From contig NC_092087.1 in the NCBI RefSeq assembly GCF_045679555.1, positions 84,310,129 through 84,374,128 of the forward strand: a DNA stretch of 64,000 bases. Direction: 5' to 3'. Position 1 is the stretch's first letter. Each line of letters starts with the position of its first letter. Below, piece after piece: positions 1 to 34,951 of the stretch. Position numbers and translations under genes: made by a program. The notes beneath the pieces were generated by a model. It was not told the origin of the DNA. It did no database searches and worked only from the letters and a program-made list of their open reading frames with translations. The stretch comes from Salvelinus alpinus. Its lineage: Eukaryota; Chordata; Actinopteri; Salmoniformes; Salmonidae.

Positions 1-76
<76 letters not shown>
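1..76. repeat. (GT)n microsatellite at window edge
   Basis: Pure GT run up to 76, inside tmprss6 intron 13 just downstream of the exon 13 donor. Confidence 0.95.
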
Positions 77-78
<2 letters not shown>

Positions 79-91
79 CTTCTTCTCTCAC

Positions 92-11469
<11,378 letters not shown>

Positions 11470-12747
11470 AGCTTCACAAATCCGTTATTCCGCGCGAGAC
11501 CATCTCCGTCCAAAAAAGACCGGTGGTGGATAGTTGGAGCGTTTTATTTCTTCATGTATTTCGGTAGAATATCCGTCCAGTCAGACATGTCGGTAACGAC
11601 CGCTAGTAACGACAGGCGAGACAACTCTACCTTTTATTTGCTAGTCCAAAGGTAGGCTAGAGCCCTCGGTCAATATTTCCTAAAGTGCGTTGGATCTCCC
11701 GAATTCCCATTGGACTATATAGGCTAGTAGCCTAAACTTTAACCAATAATAGCAATAGCCTAAAATATAAACGTATTTATTGAACGCATTCAAATGATTG
11801 ATTGTGAGACATTTATTCTCTCTCTGGTAACTGTCAAAACATGAAACATTTAAGAATAGTCCTCGTTAAGCCTGTAGCACCGTACACACTCTCAGGGCAT
11901 AGGTAACGCAGGTAGGCTCTAATGACATCACCAGTCGACGCCTAGCAACAGCCCGGCCCCCGGATCCCACAACAGCTATGCCTATGTCCTCTATTCGTAA
12001 ATTGGTCCAATGGGAGTGTTTGTAGAATGGATAACTCACAACACAGTCCGTTTAATGTTTTATTTGAACCTTTATTTAACTATGAAATATCAAAAACACA
12101 AACAGTCAAACAACAGTCTATGTTAGACAATAGATATCTTTATCTGTTGCTGTCAATAAGATTGTAATACAATTCAGCTGCCTTATACATTTTTTTAATT
12201 CTAACTTAGAATAATGATCATTTACAAAACCAAAAAATTATTTTAACTGCAAAATTGGTCTGTGCAATAAACCAGCACTACATTTGTTTAAAACACATAT
12301 TATCAACATTATTATTTAAATATGTTATTGAATTGTCTGGTTAAATAAATGTAATCTTAAATGAACAAAAAATAGTCTGGAACATCAGCCACTTTCCACA
12401 TGATTTTTCAGAGACATTACATTCAAGATGGCCATGTTATACACAACATAATAATACATTCTTCATTTCTACTGAGAGGTTTATCAGTATCACATCAGTA
12501 TTTACTGTGAGCACAATCATAGTATCATATTGATATCATTAATAGATGTAGTACTGTCATGAGAGGTAGAAAAGTGTTTAGAAGTGGTATAAAAACATAT
12601 AGACAATTCCCTGAGCAGATCAACAGAAACTATATGACATGAGATGTATACGGTCTGATATAGCACGTCTTTCAGCCAATCAGCATTTATAACAGCAACT
12701 ATATGATATGAGTGGTAAACTCAATGGCTATTTCTTCTTTGTCGTTT
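11470..12747. other. tmprss6 upstream region and start of il2rb-A downstream region
   Basis: No gene recognised. The tmprss6 promoter should lie just right of 11470, but no clear TATA element was identified. From about 11796 the sequence has a counterpart in block B starting at about 36956 (gacatttatt..tggtaactgtcaaa; catcaccagtcgacgcct). Confidence 0.6.
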
Positions 12748-14187
12748 TAACTTCTTATAGCTGGGGGGCAGTATTGAGTAGCTTGGAAGAATAAGGTGCC
12801 CAGAGAAAACTGCCTGCTACTCAGGCCCAGAAGCTAAGATATGCATATTATTAGTAGATTTGGATAGAAAACACGCTGAACTTTCTAAAACTGTTTGAAT
12901 GATGTCTGTGAGTATAACAGAACTCATATGCAGGCAAAAACCTGAGAAAACATCCAACCAGGAAGTGGGAAATCTGAGGTTTGTAGTTTTTCAACTCTTT
13001 GCCTATCCAAGATACAGTGTCAATTTGGTCCAATTGCACTTCCTAGGGCTTCCACTAGATGTCAACACTCTTTAGAACCTTGTTTCAGGCATCTACTGTG
13101 AAGGGGGAGCAAATGAGAGCTGTTTCCATCAGGTGTCTGGCAGAAGGCCATGAGCTGGTCACGCGTGTGGCCGTGAGAGTGACCTGCGTTCCAATGCATT
13201 TCTAAAGACAAAGGAATTGACCGGTTGGAACATTATTGAAGATTTATGTTAAAAACATCCTAAAGATTGATTCTATACATCGTTTGACATGTTTCTACGA
13301 TTTTTTGACTTTTCGTCTGGACCTAGTGCGCCTCATGAATTTGGATTTGTGAACTAAACGCGCGAACAAAAAGGAGGTATTTGGACATAAATGATGGACT
13401 TTATCAAACAAAACAAACATTTATTGTGGAACTGGGATTCCTGAGAGTGCATTCTGATGAAGATCATCAAAGGTAAGTGAATATTTATAATGCTAATTCT
13501 GACTTCTGTTGACTCCACAACATGGCGGGTATCTGTATGGCTTGTTTTGGTGCCTGAGCGCTGTACTCAGATTATTGCATGGTGTGCTTTTTCCGTAAGG
13601 GCTTTTTTGAAATCTGACACATTGCATTAAGGAGAAGTATATCTATAATTCCATGCATAACACTTGTATCTTTTATCAATGTTTATTATGAGTATTTCTG
13701 TAAATTGATGTGGCTCTCTGCAAAAATACTGGATGTTTTGGAAGCAAAACATTACTGAACATAACGCGCCTATGTAAACTGAGATTTTTGGATATAAATA
13801 TGAACTTTATCGAACAAAACATACATGTATTGTGTAACATGAAGTCCTATGAGTGTCATCTGATGAAGATCATCAAAGGTTAGTGATTAATTTTATCTCT
13901 ATTTCTGCTTTTTGTGACTCCTCTCTTTGGCTGAAAACATTGCTGTTTTTCTGTGACTAGGTGCTGACCTAACATAATCGCATGGTATGCTTTCGTTGTA
14001 AAGCCTTTTTGAAATCGGACACTGTTGTGGGATTAACAACAAGTGTATCTTTAAAATGGTGTATAATCCTTGTATGTTTGAGGAATTTTAATTATGAGAT
14101 TTCTGTTGTTTGAAGTTGGCGCCCTGCACTTTCACTGGCTGTTGTCATATCGATCCCGTTAACGGGATTTCAGCCGTAAGAAGTTTT
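12748..14187. mobile_element. 1.4-kb interspersed element with aacttctta termini
   Basis: Begins aacttcttatagctgggggg and ends gccgtaagaagtt, a short inverted terminal match. The paralogous spot in block B (about 40110-40130) lacks it, so it inserted here after the duplication. Internally about 100 bp around 13377-13480 and 13790-13890 are similar (gatgaagatcatcaaaggt). No coding capacity seen. From memory this text is abundant in salmonid genomes; class unknown. Confidence 0.7.
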
Positions 14188-14860
14188 TAAACGAACAAAG
14201 TAGTCTACAAGACAAAACACTATTTATGACTCTGTGTAACACAAAGCAATGAACACTAACTGTCTGTCTCTATTCACTCACCTGTTACCATCCTATCGAA
14301 CCACAGCTATGCATGCATATCTATATACATATCTATGAATGTATGGATCTATGTAAAACATACCCATACCTCACACACCACAATAATATGGCAATCTGGG
14401 ATTCAAACAGCAACAAATGGATATACCAATCCCAGATTGCCCCTTTAACTCCCTAGAGTCGATTGAGGTACCGGTGCGTCAATCTAAGTAACATAATAAA
14501 AAAAATACCCATTAACATCTGTCAATTTAAGCTAGAGATATCTGTTTATATCTGAATCCGCCGATATTGCCCTTCTGCAGCTGCGATGAAAGGTGACAGA
14601 GCTAGAGCGGTGTTTGTCAGACCACGAGACACGAAAAGCGATCTTCTCACGAAAACGTCTGTAGCGTCTGAACGGTTTAGTCTATAGAATATGGAAAGAT
14701 GAGACTCTCACGAACACGTTTGATCCCACTGTGGAAAGGGGAGATTCTGAAGAAAGCAGTATCTGTTTTTCTCTACGACCCGCAATAGTGTCCCGGGGGT
14801 CACCTGAAGGTAACCGGTATCAGTTTACCTTCAGGAAGTATGGAGGTCATTTTGTGACAG
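14188..14860. other. Noncoding flank with interspersed-repeat text
   Basis: 14190-14450 is paralogous to about 40130-40430 (tcccatacctcac, aatctgggattcaaacag). 14460-14860 (ggtaccggtgcgtcaatcta onward) looks like another interspersed repeat. No gene seen. Confidence 0.5.
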
Positions 14861-14861
14861 A

Positions 14862-15700
14862 ACACCTTCAAGGGTTTTTCTTTATTTTTACTGTGTTCTA
14901 TATTGTAGAATAATAGTGAAGAAATCAAAACTATGAAATAACACATATAGAATCATGTAGTAGTGTCTGGAGTCCAAATTGGAGATTTTTGGTTCCAACC
15001 GCTGTGTTTGTGAGACGCGGTGTGGGTGAACGGATGATTGCCGCATGTGTATTTCCCACCGTAAAGCATGGAAGAGGAGGTGTTATGGTATGGGGGTGCT
15101 TTGCTGATGACACTGTCTGTGATTTATTTAGAATTCAAGGCACACTTAACCAGCATGGTTACCACAGCATTCTGCAGTGATACGCCATCCCATCTGGTTT
15201 GGGGTTAGTGGGACTATCATTTGTTTTTCAACAGGACAATGACCCACCACACCTCCAAGCTGTGTAAGGGCTATTTGACCAAGAAGGAGAGTGATGGAGT
15301 GCTGCATCAGATGACCTGGCCTCCGCAATCCCCCAACCTCAACCAAATTGAGATGGTTTGGGATGAGTCGGACCGCAGAGGGAAAGAAAAGCAGCCAACA
15401 AGTGCTCAGCATATGTGAGAACTCCTTCAAGACTGTTGGAAAAGCATTCCAGGTGACGTTGGTTGAGAGAATGCCAAGCGTGTGCAAAGCTGTCATCAAG
15501 GCAAAGGGGGGCTACTTTGAAGAATCTCAATTATAAAATATATTTTGATTAGTTTAACACTTTTTTGGTTACTACATGATTCCATATGTGTTATTCATAG
15601 TTTTTATGTATTCACTCTTATTCTACAATGTAGAAAATAGTAAAAATAAAGAAAAACCCTTGAATGAGTAGGTGTTCTAAAACTTTTGACCCCCCCTATT
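14862..15700 (+). mobile_element. Degenerate Tc1-like element, internally deleted
   Basis: Same type as 6124-7944 but in the opposite orientation. It has ttcaagggtttttctttatt at the left, then jumps to the central transposase, and near the right end reads cccttgaatgagtaggtg. Outer ends are decayed. It lies about 160 bp downstream of the il2rb-A stop codon and may form part of its 3' UTR. Confidence 0.8.
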
Positions 15701-15860
15701 CTAGTAACTTTCTAAATCCTGGTTGGAAGATTACCAAAATCAGAATGGAATGAGCAGGAATTCCGGATTTCTCCAACCAGGATTTCTGGATAACCAGGGA
15801 ATTTTGGGAAAATTACAAGACTTTTCCAAACCTAGACCTTGGTAAAAATGTTTTCATAGC

Positions 15861-26232
<10,372 letters not shown>

Positions 26233-26233
<1 letters not shown>

Positions 26234-26262
26234 TATGACTTCTTCCTGGTCCTTTTTCTCAT
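26233..26262 (-). promoter_or_regulatory. Upstream ORF overlapping the il2rb-A start codon
   Basis: ATG at 26262 opens nine codons (MRKRTRKKS) ending TAA, and TAATG overlaps the il2rb ATG at 26233. A splice acceptor (gttctag, AG 26264-26265) lies just upstream, so the 5' UTR part of this exon would be only 30 nt. The same uORF exists in copy B (51483-51512). Confidence 0.6.
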
Positions 26263-26314
26263 TCTAGAACACAGTAGGAGACATGACCTTAGCAACGGGT
26301 GACAGGTGGCTTAG

Positions 26315-26425
26315 TGTTCCAAATGGTACCCTATTTCTTATATAGGGCACTACTTTTGACCAGGGCTCATTGGGCTCTGGTCAAAAGTAGAGAACTATGT
26401 AGGGAATAGGGTGCCATTTGGGATG
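26315..26425. mobile_element. Foldback MITE (gcactacttttgaccagggc type)
   Basis: Arms ccaaatggtaccctattt and gaatagggtgccatttgg around a ggctcattgggctctgg centre. Shared by block B at about 51560-51680. Confidence 0.75.
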
Positions 26426-26538
26426 GAAGAAAAACTGAAGCATAAGAGAGAAGAAAAAGTGCAATTTTCTATGTCTGTCTGCGTGGTGTGTTTTTTCCAT
26501 GAAAGTAGATCAAGTGTTATCAGTTTAACCGTAGTCAC

Positions 26539-26541
26539 ACA

Positions 26542-26612
<71 letters not shown>
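26539..26612. repeat. (CA)n microsatellite
   Basis: Pure CA run upstream of il2rb-A. Confidence 0.95.
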
Positions 26613-26615
<3 letters not shown>

Positions 26616-26988
26616 GAAAGCCACAGAAACTGAACAGGTGTGCAAGTGGGAGAGGGATCCATACATCCTTATTTACAGAATAGAAACTTATTAGGTCACA
26701 TAAGGAGAAATACATGTCAGATATAATTAACATCTAGTGAATACAAAGTAGCATCTGTTTTACTGTTACGCATATCAGTAGACATGAAGGTTATTTGCAT
26801 AAAACATCTTATTAACAAAGTTGCATTTGTTTAAACCAACCTTTCTTACACACTGGTATGCCAGAAACAAGCCAAGCACAAACTTTAACACTGTAAACCC
26901 ATTTAGTAGGTTATTCAAATTTGCATAGCATTTTAGGTGCATTTCAAAAATGTGAATTTTATAATATAGCAGATATTTTGTCTCTTAC

Positions 26989-27048
26989 CTTTAGATATTG
27001 AACGGCCCAAGTTGGACAGCTTGTGTCGTTGGATGAGTTGTGATGGAA
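26989..27048 (-). other. Candidate 5' noncoding exon of il2rb-A
   Basis: 60 bp between an acceptor ttttatctag and a consensus donor gtaagag. No long ORF. Human IL2RB also begins with a noncoding exon. Splicing to 26263 is inference only. Confidence 0.3.
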
Positions 27049-27157
27049 CTAGATAAAACACATGGAAAGGGTTGGATGAAGGATGATAGCTGTACTGATG
27101 ATGTTACTAACTATGATATTACTCCAACTCTAGTGAGGCTGACACATCAGTAAATGA

Positions 27158-27450
<293 letters not shown>

Positions 27451-27704
27451 TCAAGATGATCACCCTGCCCACAACCAGCGTCTCTCTGTGACACGTTCTA
27501 ACACACTCAGGTTCTAGACATATACACTTAGCCATACACCATACTATCACCTAAAGACGTTTCCAGAAGCATGTCCAGAGATGCAACAGTTGAACCATGT
27601 TAATCATCTGAGACACTGTTGTCCTTTGACAGTCACTATTGCTGTTATTGATCTCTCTGTAGCTGAAAACATGCTGTGCAAAGAGAATACATTATTGTCA
27701 GGGC

Positions 27705-27830
27705 CTGTATTCATAAAGCATCTCAGAGTAGAAGTACTGATCTAGGATAAGTTTTGCCTTTTAGATCATAATGTATAAGATTACATGGACAAGGGGACCT
27801 GATCCTAGATAAGTACTCATAATCCGAGAC
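27705..27830. mobile_element. Palindromic MITE (gggcctgtattcataaagc type)
   Basis: Arms ctcagagtagaagtactgatctagga and cctagataagtactcataatccgagac are near reverse complements. A second copy is at 63098-63245. Confidence 0.75.
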
Positions 27831-27879
27831 ACTTTATGTAGGTCCTTATTGACCACATCGTTGGATGAACAGCATGTTA

Positions 27880-28881
27880 ACATATAGACCTATGTCTGAG
27901 AAGATGTATATAGTTCCCATAGCTATACATGGGCAGTGTGCTGTTTGCTACCATTCTCTCGTGTGGGTTTTTTAGTAAAAGGTCACTGTGGTTAGAGAGA
28001 CTGATGTTATGTTCAGACTGAGGTGTGAAGTTTCCACTCCTTTTAAAAAAAAACAACCACCTAAAAACAACCACCGAACAGGTAAAAGATGTGTTGAGAG
28101 GGTGAAGAAGAAGAGGAATCTTGTTGAGAGGGTGAAGAAGAAGAGGAATCTTGTTGAGAGGGTGAAGAAGAAGAGGAATCTTGTTGAGGGGGTGAAGAAG
28201 AAGAGGAAGGCTCATAATAATGCCTGGAATGGAGTTAATGGAAGGGCATCAAATACATGTAATCAATGTGTTTGATGTGTTTGATACTCTTCCATTAATT
28301 CTGTTCCAGCCATTACTTTGAGTCCGTCCTCCGATTTAAAGTGCCACCAGCCACCACTGGTTTCTGTACATTGTTAGCTGTGAAGCCTTGTGATGTCGTG
28401 TTCACTGTCAAATGTACCAACAGTCCCGTGTGTCCCAATTCAGGGCTTTCCTGTCCTAACCTGATAGCCTGGTCCCAGATCAAGGCTTTCCTGCCTTAAC
28501 CTGATAGCCTGGTCCCAGATCAGGGCTTTCCTGCCTTAACCTACTAGCCTGATCCCAGATCAGGGCTTTCCTCCCTTAACCTGATAGTCTGGTCCCAGAT
28601 CAGGGCTTTCCTGTCATAACATGTTAGCCTGATCCCAGATCGGGGCTTTCCTGCCTTAACCTGAAAGCAGAGAACATACACACACATGCATTGTCGACGC
28701 AAGCTCAAACACAAGTGCAGTCTTCATGCAAGCTAACACACACACATTATACATGTACACACACACATTATACATGTACACACACACACACATTATACAT
28801 GTACACACACACACATTATACATGTACACACACACACATATTGTGCATGCACGCACACACAAGCTCATTCTGCATGTATGA

Positions 28882-28935
<54 letters not shown>

Positions 28936-29250
28936 GCTGCAGGTAAGAAAACCACAACGTCCTCGTTTCCCAGAATGTTTACAAGCTGTTTCCAATAACA
29001 AACAAACCACAAACCACTAACACCCCCGTCCCCTCCTCCTCTCTACCTCTCTTCTCATCCTCTCCCAAACCAAACCTCATACTAACACCCCCTCCCTTCT
29101 TCTTCTTACCATGTACACCTCTCCTTTCACCCTCCCTATCTCTCTCTGACTTCCTTTCCACCAACGCTCACTCCCTGACTCTCCCCTCCTCCCCCTCACC
29201 CTCCCTATCTCTCTGACTTCCTTTCCACCAACGCTCACTCCCTGACCCCC
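27880..29250. other. Right end of duplication block A
   Basis: Paralogous to about 62296-63690 (gctaccattctctc, gtgttgagagggtgaagaag, cccagaatgtttacaagctg). Holds a 29-bp-type array aggaatcttgttgagagggtgaagaaga (28090-28210), a MITE (28208-28365), about five 40-bp units cagggctttcctgccttaac (28438-28665) and CA-rich runs (28736-28935). No gene. Confidence 0.7.
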
Positions 29251-29579
29251 CCCTCCTCCTCACCTCCCCCTCTTGTCTTTGACTTCCTCTGTACCTGTGG
29301 CTGGGTGTGTATATCCTGTCCTACTTAAACACTGGACCAAATCAACCCCTAGGTTACATCCTAACTGGCACCCTTGTTCCCTATATAGTGCACTATATAC
29401 CCTAGAGGCACTGGTTAAAAGTAGTACACAATATAGGGAATAGGGTGCCATTTGGAACGCACTCATAAGCCCCTCCACAATGAGGACAGTCGTCTCCAGT
29501 TCAACCCACAAGGTGTGCAGGGTTTTGCTCCAGTTCTATTTGAACATCCTGTCCTACTAAACCTAGGCCCAGATCAGCT

Positions 29580-32500
29580 CCTAGTCCTCTACATAATGAA
29601 GATTGAATCAGCTCCTAGTCCTCTACATAATGAAGATTGAATCAGCTCCTAGCCCATCCATAATGAAGATTGAATCAGCTCCTAGCCCCCTCCATAATGA
29701 AGCCCTAATCAGCTCCTAGCCCCCTCCATAATGAAGCCCTAATCAGCTCCTAGCCCCCTCCATAATGAAGCCCTAATCAGCTCCTAGCCCCCTCCATAAT
29801 GAATCCCTAATCAGCTCCTAGCCCCCTCCATAATGAAGCCCTAATCAGCTCCTAGCCCCCTCCATAATGAAGCCCTAATCAGCTCCTAGCCCCCTCCATA
29901 ATGAAGCCCTAATCAGCTCCTAGCCCCCTCCATAATGAAGCCCTAATCAGCTCCTAGCCCCCTCCATAATGAAGCCCTAATCAGCTCCAAGCCCCCTCCA
30001 TAATGAAGCCCTTATCAGCTCCAAGCCCCCTCCATAATGAAGCCCTAATCAGCTTCAAGCCCCCTCCATAATGAAGCCCTAATCAGCTCCTAGCCCCCTC
30101 CATAATGAAGCCCTAATCAGCTCCTAGCCCCCTCCATAATGAATCCCTAATCAGCTCCTAGCCCCCTCCATAATGAAGCCCTAATCAGCTCCAAGCCCCC
30201 TCCATAATGAAGCCCTAATCAGCTCCTAGCCCCCTCCATAATGAATCCCTAATCAGCTCCTAGCCCCCTCCATAATGAAGCCCTAATCAGCTCCTAGCCC
30301 CCTCCATAATGAAGCCCTAATCAGCTCCTAGCCCCCTCCATAATGAAGCCCTTATCAGCTCCAAGCCCCCTCCATAATGAAGATTGAATCAGCTCCTAGC
30401 CCCCTCCATAATGAAGCCCTAATCAGCTCCTAGCCCCCTCCATAATGAAGATTGAATCAGCTCCTAGCCCCCTCCATAATGAAGATTGAATCAGCTCCTA
30501 GCCCCCTCCATAATGAAGATTGAATCAGCTCCTAGCCCCCTCCATAATGAAGCCCTAATCAGCTCCTAGCCCCCTCCATAATGAAGATTGAATCAGCTCC
30601 TAGCCCCCTCCATAATGAAGCCCTAATCAGCTCCTAGCCCCCTCCATAATGAAGCCCTAATCAGCTCCTAGCCCACTCCACAATGAAGCCCTAATCAGCT
30701 CCTAGCCCCCTCCATAATGAAGATTGAATCAGCTCCTAGCCCCCTCCATAATGAAGCCCTAATCAGCTCCTAGCCCCCTCCATAATGAAGCCCTAATCAG
30801 CTCCTAGCCCCCTCCATAATGAAGATTGAATCAGCTCCTAGCCCCCTCCATAATGAAGCCCTAATCAGCTCCTAGCCCCCTCCATAATGAAGCCCTACTC
30901 AGCTCCTAGCCCCCTCCATAATGAAGCCCTAATCAGCTCCTAGCCCCCTCCATAATGAAGATTGAATCAGCTCCTAGCCCCCTCCATAATGAAGCCCTAA
31001 TCAGCTCCTAGCCCCCTCCATAATGAAGCCCTAATCAGCTCCTAGCCCCCTCCATAATGAAGCCCTAATCAGCTCCTAGCCCCCTCCATAATGAAGCCCT
31101 AATCAGCTCCTAGCCCCCTCCATAATGAAGATTGAATCAGCTCCTAGCCCCCTCCATAATGAAGCCCTAATCAGCTCCTAGCCCCCTCCATAATGAAGCC
31201 CTAATTAGCTCCTAGCCCCCTCCATAATGAAGCCCTAATCAGCTCCTAGCCCCCTCCATAATGAAGATTGAATCAGCTCCTAGCCCCCTCCATAATGAAG
31301 CCCTAATCAGCTCCTAGCCCCCTCCATAATGAAGCCCTAATCAGCTCCTAGCCCCCTCCATAATGAAGATTGAATCAGCTCCTAGCCCCCTCCATAATGA
31401 ATCCCTAATGAGCTCCTAGCCCCCTCCATAATGAAGCCCTAATCAGCTCCTAGCCCCCTCCATAATGAAGATTGAATCAGCTCCTAGCCCCCTCCATAAT
31501 GAAGCCCTAATCAGCTCCTAGCCCCCTCCATAATGAAGCCCTAATCAGCTCCTAGCCCCCTCCATAATGAAGATTGAATCAGCTCCTAGCCCCCTCCATA
31601 ATGAATCCCTAATCAGCTCCTAGCCACCTCCATAATGAAGCCCTAATCAGCTCCTAGCCCCCTCCATAATGAAGATTGAATCAGCTCCTAGCCCCCTCCA
31701 TAATGAAGCCCTAATCAGCTCCTAGCCCCCTCCATAATGAAGCCCTAATCAGCTCCTAGCCCCCTCCATAATGAAGCCCTAATCAGCTCCTAGCCCCCTC
31801 CATAATGAAGCCCTAATCAGCTCCTAGCCCCCTCCATAATGAAGCCCTAATCAGCTCCTAGCCCCCTCCATAATGAAGATTGAATCAGCTCCTAGCCCCC
31901 TCCATAATGAAAATTGTATCAGCTCCTAGCCCCCTCCATAATGAAGATTGAATCAGCTCCTAGCCCCCTCCATAATGAATCCCTAATGAGCTCCTAGCCA
32001 CCTCCATAATGAAGCCCTAATCAGCTCCTAGCCCCCTCCATAATGAAGCCCTAATCAGCTCCTAGCCCCCTCCATAATGAAGCTCTAATCAGCTCCTAGC
32101 CCCCTCCATAATGAAGATTGAATCAGCTCCTAGCCCCCTCCATAGTGAATCCCTAATCAGCTCCTAGCCCCCTCCATAATGAAGCCCTCATCAGCTCCTA
32201 GCCACCTCCATAATGAAGCCCTAATCAGCTCCTAGCCCCCTCCATAATGAAGCCCTAATCAGCTCCTAGCCCCCTCCATAATGAAGCCCTAATCAGCTCC
32301 TAGCCCCCTCCATAATGAAGCTCTAATCAGCTCCTAGCCCCCTCCATAATGAAGCCCTAATCAGCTCCTAGCCCCCTCCATAATGAAGCCCTAATCAGCT
32401 CCTAGCCCCCTCCATAATGAAGCCCTAATCAGCTCCTAGCCCCCTCCATAATGAAGATTGAATCAGCTCCTAGCCCCCTCCATAATGAAAATTGTATCAG

Positions 32501-32830
32501 CTCCTAGCCCCCTCCATAATGAAGATTGAATCAGCTCCTAGCCCCCTCCATAATGAAGATTGAATCAGCTCCTAGCCCCCTCCATAATAAAGCCCTAATC
32601 AGCTCCTAGCCCCCTCCATAATGAAGATTGAATCAGCTCCTAGCCCCCTCCATAATGAAGCCCTAATCAGCTCCTAGCCCCCTCCATAATGAAGCCCTAA
32701 TCAGCTCCTAGCCCCCTCCATAATGAAGCCCTAATCAGCTCCTAGCCCCCTCCATAATGAAGCCCTAATCAGCTCCTAGCCCCCTCCATATTAAGCCCTA
32801 ATCAGCTCCTAGCCCCCTACACAAAGACTC
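29580..32830. repeat. 34-bp minisatellite, about 95 units
   Basis: Unit tagccccctccataatgaag then ccctaatcagctcc. Two main variants alternate irregularly: gaagccctaatcag and gaagattgaatcag, with rarer gaatccctaat. Not a CRISPR array: there are no unique spacers and the host is a vertebrate. Confidence 0.97.
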
Positions 32831-33246
32831 CCTAATCAGCCCTTAGCTTCTTCCACAATGAGGACAGTGGTCTTCAACCTTGATTCTAGAGATCTAAAGG
32901 GTGTGCAGGGTTTTGGTGCAGCCCAGCACTAACACAGAACAAAAGCCTGGGCTTCTCTGGGACCAGGATGGAAGAATCCTTTCCTAGCGCATAGCCTAGA
33001 CACATTTCATCAGCCCCAAGGGATGGGAGAGGTGTATGGAATATTGTAACAGCTTCGCTCTCTGTGTGTCTCTCAAGTGATAATAGTCATCATCATCATC
33101 ATCATCATCATCATCACTACCGTGATCATGACCTCAACTGTGTAATACTGTGTCTTCCAAATGATCACACTCAAACACACAGACACAGGCAGAGTAGCTT
33201 TCTTGATTGAACAACAAATGTAATCCATAACCACCTGAATACATCA

Positions 33247-33541
33247 TAGATGTAGGATCTTCATTTGAGCCAGTTTGCTATAATGGAAACTTATCCCGCA
33301 GCAACTGGAAATGTGAATTATTATGTGGATTATAGTTATAGTTATGTGGATTATGGATATTTGTTGTAGGGGCTGATACATTTTTCGATAGGGCAAATCA
33401 AGTCTGACATTTTAAATTGGAAATTACAAGCGTTAGAAGCCTTATTGAGCCTTGAATACACTACAAGTTTGCATTTTCTACTGTGCAGGAAAATTCTCAG
33501 CAACAAAAGAGTGATCAAATTAAGATCCTACATCTGTATAT
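33247..33541. mobile_element. MITE with agatgtaggatctt termini
   Basis: Left end atagatgtaggatcttcatt, right end the reverse complement of cagatgtaggatcttaattt. About 295 bp, no coding capacity. Confidence 0.75.
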
Positions 33542-33563
33542 TAATATTCAAAGAGAGCCTTAC

Positions 33564-33860
33564 CTTACTGTATAGTGGACCTTCTTGTAGTCTCAGAAAC
33601 ACCGGCTTCTCAATGCTCTCCGGTTGAGTTACGTTTCACTCTAAACTGAAGGACAAGACAAGTGCTTAATGATGAATCAGTTTCTTGTCTCTCAATTGGT
33701 CACCACCGGATGATTCAAACCCTTTAATGACGAGAAAAACGTCTGCCTGCCTTCTCTGAAAAGTAAATGAGTGAACAGAAAATAGATTACTGACAGAAAG
33801 GGATTTTCTGTGGCTTCAGTTAGTTTCAACTGAAACCGCACACGTCATCAACGCTGCGAT
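33564..33860 (-). promoter_or_regulatory. Candidate first noncoding exon and promoter of il2rb-A
   Basis: In gene sense a consensus donor gtaaggctc follows CAGTAAG at 33564. About 260 bp upstream is ttcaactgaaacc (33825-33837), which contains an IRF core (AACTGAAA) and a TTCN4GAA palindrome. Assignment to il2rb is by position and by analogy to the human noncoding exon 1; there is no transcript evidence. Confidence 0.25.
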
Positions 33861-34951
33861 CTGTACTTGTCAGAAGCGGGGGTTAAAACAAAAATATTAC
33901 ATTTTTCAGTTTTTCTTCTTCCGGTCTCTGTTCTTGTTCCTTTTTCTAAAGCGTTCAATATGACTTTTGTTATTGTGAAATGTTGAGATGATGTAAAGTG
34001 TAAAATTAGAACATTTAATGTTTTTATTCCTTTCTGGAAATAACAGGTGCAAAAGCTTTGAAAGTGCCATGTGTGGCGAGTGAGGTAGTGAAAGAGAGAG
34101 ACAGAGACCAAATACCACGTTTTGCTGCCCTCAACTGGACAAAGTATGACGAGAGTATGGCCTTGGTGTAACCAGTAGTTGATTTTCACAGCCGCTTTTC
34201 ACCTCCACAAGCAGCTATGAAAGGAGACTATTTAGCATGTAATGAACAGTCCTCTTTCAACCGTATCCAGATGCTTTATGTATACAGAAAAAGGATAAAG
34301 AGTTATTATAGTTATTATATAACTTATTTTTAATATCAGATACAAACAAAAACTCAACCATGTTCTTAACAAATTAAAGATCACGGATTACAATACACAC
34401 CATCAGGAAGAGGTTTTTGGGAGGGTGGGTATCTTTCTCCCTGTTCTGCTGACTAGTATTTGTCTCTGCTCATACAGGCCTAAGGCACTAATTTGGTGGT
34501 AAAAAACAAATAATCATAAATGTTTTATTTTGACATGTATTATTTTTTAAATGTGATTGATCGGGGGGCGCTGAAGCACCCTCAGCATCCTACTTCCTGC
34601 GGCTATGCATACCACGTGTTTATTCCACATGAAGTACATTCCTATGACTACGGAATGTCTTCAGGTTTAAAGTGTCTGTGTGTGTTTCCGTGTGTGTCTG
34701 TGTGACCGGTTGGTGGGTCCACTCGGCCATCCTGTGTCTCTGCTAAACAGGTCTGGTCCAAACGTAGAGACAGATAACTGAACCCTTTCATCTGATGATC
34801 ATAAACACACACACCAGTTGGGTCAATAGATTCAACAAAAACTATTTGTATCATGAGGATGAGTCACCTATTATTTCACAAGGATATGATTTTCCTTGGA
34901 GACCTCTGAATGCAGACATGGAAGAACTTCCTGAAATGACTTACTAAAATA

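Larger units (their letters stand above)
32831..34950. other. Noncoding interval between minisatellite and Tc1
   Basis: No coding gene recognised. Contains a (CAT)n run at about 33090-33117, a MITE at 33247-33541 and a possible il2rb 5' noncoding exon near 33564. The remaining sequence is AT-rich and unassigned. Confidence 0.6.

Noticed and set aside
29580-32830. Regular direct repeats resembling a CRISPR array
   Set aside because: Units are contiguous with no unique spacers, there are no cas genes, and the genome is vertebrate; it is a minisatellite.
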